NCBI GenBank assembly: GCA_002342065.1
Contig: DDPF01000012.1
Location: 620,001 to 684,000, forward strand
DNA from: Bacteroidetes bacterium UBA2475
GTDB lineage: Bacteria > Bacteroidota > Bacteroidia > B-17B0 > Aurantibacillaceae
Reading direction: 5' to 3'
DNA: 64,000 nt
Shown here: positions 61,539 to 64,000 of the stretch, one piece after another
Layout: every line of letters starts with the position of its first letter
Position numbering within the stretch: position 1 is the first letter of the stretch
Notes under the pieces: model-generated
Seen by the model: the letters and a program-made list of their open reading frames with translations, nothing else
Databases searched by the model: none
What the model was told of the DNA's origin: nothing
Position numbers and translations under genes: made by a program

Positions 61539-62207
61539 TTAATCTTTAATGCAACGAATTGAGACCATGGTGTGTTTAAAATAATTAACCTTATTTAAGT
61601 TGTTATTATTGTTATTTAATTCTCTTGCCCAAGAACTTTCACTCGAAACTTCGCCAGCACTCCACCATGAGGCTACATTTCCCTTATCAAAAAATTCTCC
61701 AAAATAGGAGCGATTTCCTGCAGGCAAAGCATTAAAGCCACTTTCATTAGTTCCATTAGTTGCCTTTCCTTTTTCATCAGTCCACCCGCTAGAACTTTTC
61801 AATTTGGTTGCTACAATTTTTTTACCGCCCAAAAAATCCACTAGTAAATTCCAATCAGCCTCGTTTGGAATGTGCCAACCTTTTGGGGCAAGTTTTCGAG
61901 GGTCATTTACTGCATACCAATTATAAAGTTTACCATATGTTTTTCCATTTTCAGAATCAATATCGTAATAACACCAAGCTGGAGTTCTTTCTTCGGAAGC
62001 CTTTTTCCATTCTTGCATTGATTTTGCCTCTTGAATTAAATCACCATTTCTGAACGTTGTTACATCCAAATTAGATGAAGACCATGTTTGAGTGCCTATT
62101 TTAACTTCAGCAATGTCAACTAATTTTTTAGTTAGAGTTTCTTTTTTTGAAAAGCTAACCAAGATTGCAGAAAACAATAAAGTGATAATAAATTTTGTGT
62201 TTTTCAT
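61539..62207 (-). CDS. FISUMP-domain (Fib_succ_major) exported protein
   Basis: 222 residues with a signal peptide (FIITLLFSAILVSFS). The body has VKIGTQTWSSSNLDVTTFRNGD, GKLYNWYAVNDPRKLAPKGWHIP, ADWNLLVDFLGG, GFNALPAGNRSYFGEF, SWWSAGE and VSIRCIKD, which is the Fibrobacter succinogenes major paralogous domain (TIGR02145). It is usually found on surface proteins. It has no T9SS signal of its own and sits between two T9SS genes. Confidence 0.88.
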   Translation of the reverse strand: MKNTKFIITLLFSAILVSFSKKETLTKKLVDIAEVKIGTQTWSSSNLDVTTFRNGDLIQEAKSMQEWKKASEERTPAWCYYDIDSENGKTYGKLYNWYAVNDPRKLAPKGWHIPNEADWNLLVDFLGGKKIVATKLKSSSGWTDEKGKATNGTNESGFNALPAGNRSYFGEFFDKGNVASWWSAGEVSSESSWARELNNNNNNLNKVNYFKHTMVSIRCIKD

Positions 62208-62217
62208 ACGTAGATAT

Positions 62218-64000
62218 TTATTGTTTTATGATTTTTCTAGTTGAGTTGGCGTCTCCTTGTTTTATTTTAAAATAATAAACGCCGTTGCTTAGATTAGAAA
62301 TATTTATTGTGTTGTTTAATTTTTGAAGTTTACCCTCAAAAACTATTTTTCCCAGCACATCTATTATTTGTAAACCAGAAATATTTTCAACTTCAATGTT
62401 TACAATTTGGTTTGATGGATTTGGGTATATCAAAAAATATACATCACCATTGTTTTCTTTTATTCCGGTACAAGGATCTACAACAATGGATAGACTTGCA
62501 TTACCCGAACAAGAACCATTTTGACCGCTAACCGAATAACTCGTTGTTGTGGTTGGACTAACCACAATGGAGGTTGAGTTAGACCCTGTACTCCACGTAT
62601 AAGTTGCAGCACCCGTAGTAGTAATAGTAGTTGACTCTCCTGCACAGATGGTTGGATTGCTTACCGATGCACTAACCGTTATGCTATTTGAAACGGCAAT
62701 AGTTGTTGTTGCTAACCCATAACAAATACTATTAAAACCCGCGGCTATATACGTTGTATTACTTGATGGCGAAACAACAATACTGGTTGTTGTTGGCCCG
62801 GTATTCCAAGAATAAGTACTTGCAGCCCCAACAATAGATAATGTTACGCTTCCACCCGGACATATAACTAATGCACTTGAGTTAATAGTAATAGTTGGCG
62901 TAACAATATAGCCTATTGATAAAGTACTTGTTGTTGAGCAGAGCGAGGTTGTACCTATTACACTATAAACGGTGGCAGCTGTAGGCGTTGCAGCATAACT
63001 GGCAGTATTAGGACCATTAACCCATGAGTATGTGGCCGCACCTGATGCTAATAATGAAGCTGTGTTACCGGAACAAAGCGTATAATTTGTAGAACTTATA
63101 AAAACAGTAGGTGTTGGTGTAACGTTAATGGAAATAGTTTTAGAGTTTGCACAAATTCCATTATATCCTATAGCGGTGTAAGTGGTTGATGTATTTGGAG
63201 AAACGCTTATTGCCGCTAATGTTGAAGAATTACTCCAAGAATAAGTGGTTGCACCACTCGCTGTTAATGTAACGGTATTACCAGAGCAGATACTGTTTGA
63301 GCTGGCAGCTATAGTAGTTGAAGGCACAAGGTTTACAGAAACTGTAACTACAAATGGGTATTTACATTGCGCTGTTGATGTACTTGCGGTAACAGTATAA
63401 TTAGTTGTAGTGGTTGGTGAAACTGCAATCGAATTTGTATTTGGCCCCGCCGTCCAAGTGTAGGTTGTAAAACCAGAGCCACTATAGGTAAGTGTGGTTG
63501 ATTGTCCTGCACAAATATTAGTTGACCCAGTTATTGTCGAAGCAATATTTTGGCAATCATATAATTTTGTTACGAAAGCATCATCAGTTCCACCACCAAA
63601 GGCAGGTTGATGGCTACCTGGTGTAGCAATTAAAGTACTCGTAGGTGTTTTGGTTTGACCAGCCAAGTAAATTTCCGAATTAAGACCTACCGCACAACCA
63701 TAACCTATTTCAGAATCAATCCCGCCGTAATACGTGCCCCACTGTCTTACACCACTCGAATTAAATTTTGCCAAAAAAGCATCAGTAGTAGTAAAAGGTC
63801 CGCCCGGAGTGTCCTGATGACTAAAAGGAGTAGCAATATTTGTACCAGATTGTGCGCCAGTTTTGCCGGCAATATAAATATTTCCCGTTGCATCAATACT
63901 TGTTGCATAAACAATGTCACCTCCGGAAGTAGAGCTATAGTATGTTCCCCATTGGCGTATACCAGCATTGTCAAACTTCGCTAAAAATCCATTATTTGTA
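62218..64000 (-). CDS. Large secreted T9SS protein: SBBP and Ig-like repeats (N-terminus beyond window)
   Basis: The frame stays open to the right edge, so at least 593 residues are encoded and the start is missing. The visible N-terminal part has SBBP-type repeats (FLAKFDNAGIRQWGTYY, FLAKFNSSGVRQWGTYYGG). At least five tandem ~65-residue Ig-like modules follow, each with a 'ICxGxSxTLxxxGAxTYxW' start and 'SPTTTTxYxV' core. A type A sorting domain (LIYPNPSNQIVNI ... NGVYYFKIKQGDA ... TRKIIKQ) closes the protein. Probably an adhesin-like surface protein. Confidence 0.87.
   Translation of the reverse strand, partial: TNNGFLAKFDNAGIRQWGTYYSSTSGGDIVYATSIDATGNIYIAGKTGAQSGTNIATPFSHQDTPGGPFTTTDAFLAKFNSSGVRQWGTYYGGIDSEIGYGCAVGLNSEIYLAGQTKTPTSTLIATPGSHQPAFGGGTDDAFVTKLYDCQNIASTITGSTNICAGQSTTLTYSGSGFTTYTWTAGPNTNSIAVSPTTTTNYTVTASTSTAQCKYPFVVTVSVNLVPSTTIAASSNSICSGNTVTLTASGATTYSWSNSSTLAAISVSPNTSTTYTAIGYNGICANSKTISINVTPTPTVFISSTNYTLCSGNTASLLASGAATYSWVNGPNTASYAATPTAATVYSVIGTTSLCSTTSTLSIGYIVTPTITINSSALVICPGGSVTLSIVGAASTYSWNTGPTTTSIVVSPSSNTTYIAAGFNSICYGLATTTIAVSNSITVSASVSNPTICAGESTTITTTGAATYTWSTGSNSTSIVVSPTTTTSYSVSGQNGSCSGNASLSIVVDPCTGIKENNGDVYFLIYPNPSNQIVNIEVENISGLQIIDVLGKIVFEGKLQKLNNTINISNLSNGVYYFKIKQGDANSTRKIIKQ

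Noticed and set aside
1..64000. CRISPR arrays, tRNA or rRNA genes, transposases, phage genes
   Set aside because: Looked for and not seen; the repeats present are few, dispersed and not regularly spaced, and ORF6N genes alone do not show a prophage.

Overview
The window is AT-rich (about one third G+C by eye) and comes from a member of the phylum Bacteroidota. Four signs support this. Six proteins end in the type A C-terminal sorting domain of the type IX secretion system (T9SS). Promoters follow the phylum's TTTG / TAnnTTTG pattern. Recognisable Shine-Dalgarno sequences are almost absent. Ribonucleotide reductase is of the eukaryote-like class I type. Lower taxonomy cannot be fixed from the sequence. 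No rRNA, tRNA, CRISPR array, transposase or prophage was seen.

Layout. 1-10.1 kb is mostly housekeeping: the 5' part of fmt, a large T9SS cargo protein, a ferredoxin-NADP reductase, a minus-strand gyrB - DUF1801 - small secreted protein - glycosyltransferase run, a PlsC-type acyltransferase and a DUF3108 protein. 10.2-16.6 kb is all minus strand: a hybrid propeller/SpoIIE phosphatase sensor, kynU, a group III truncated haemoglobin, and an ECF sigma factor overlapping a membrane protein. 17-20.8 kb carries nrdB and nrdA. 20.8-24.5 kb is an accessory patch bounded by dispersed repeats: a translationally coupled three-gene unit around an OLD-type ATPase/TOPRIM nuclease (a candidate defence system), two small membrane proteins and an ORF6N-domain gene.

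24.5-40.6 kb holds three TPR membrane proteins that end exactly where a SpoIIE phosphatase would begin, many small secreted proteins or lipoproteins, a possible structured non-coding RNA, T9SS proteins, and a tandem triplet of unknown secreted paralogs. 40.6-48.4 kb has a PA0069-type radical SAM protein, a second ORF6N gene, a VWA/AAA pair, ribH, a TPR membrane protein and recF. 48.4-55.1 kb has twin lipoproteins, asnS bracketed by two copies of an inverted repeat, and an AddB-like nuclease whose start codon overlaps that of a divergent small gene. 55-64 kb is minus strand: T9SS cargo proteins, a FISUMP-domain protein and a compact five-gene envelope operon of unknown function.

The most unusual signal is in the two ORF6N genes (23.9 kb and 42.6 kb). 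Each carries a 31-bp near-perfect palindrome inside its coding sequence, encoding the protein motif NLxxQIGTSS. Each also has a second, diverged copy of the same palindrome just upstream of its start codon, in the same reading frame. This suggests a self-directed operator, a recombination site or a mobile palindromic unit tied to this gene family.
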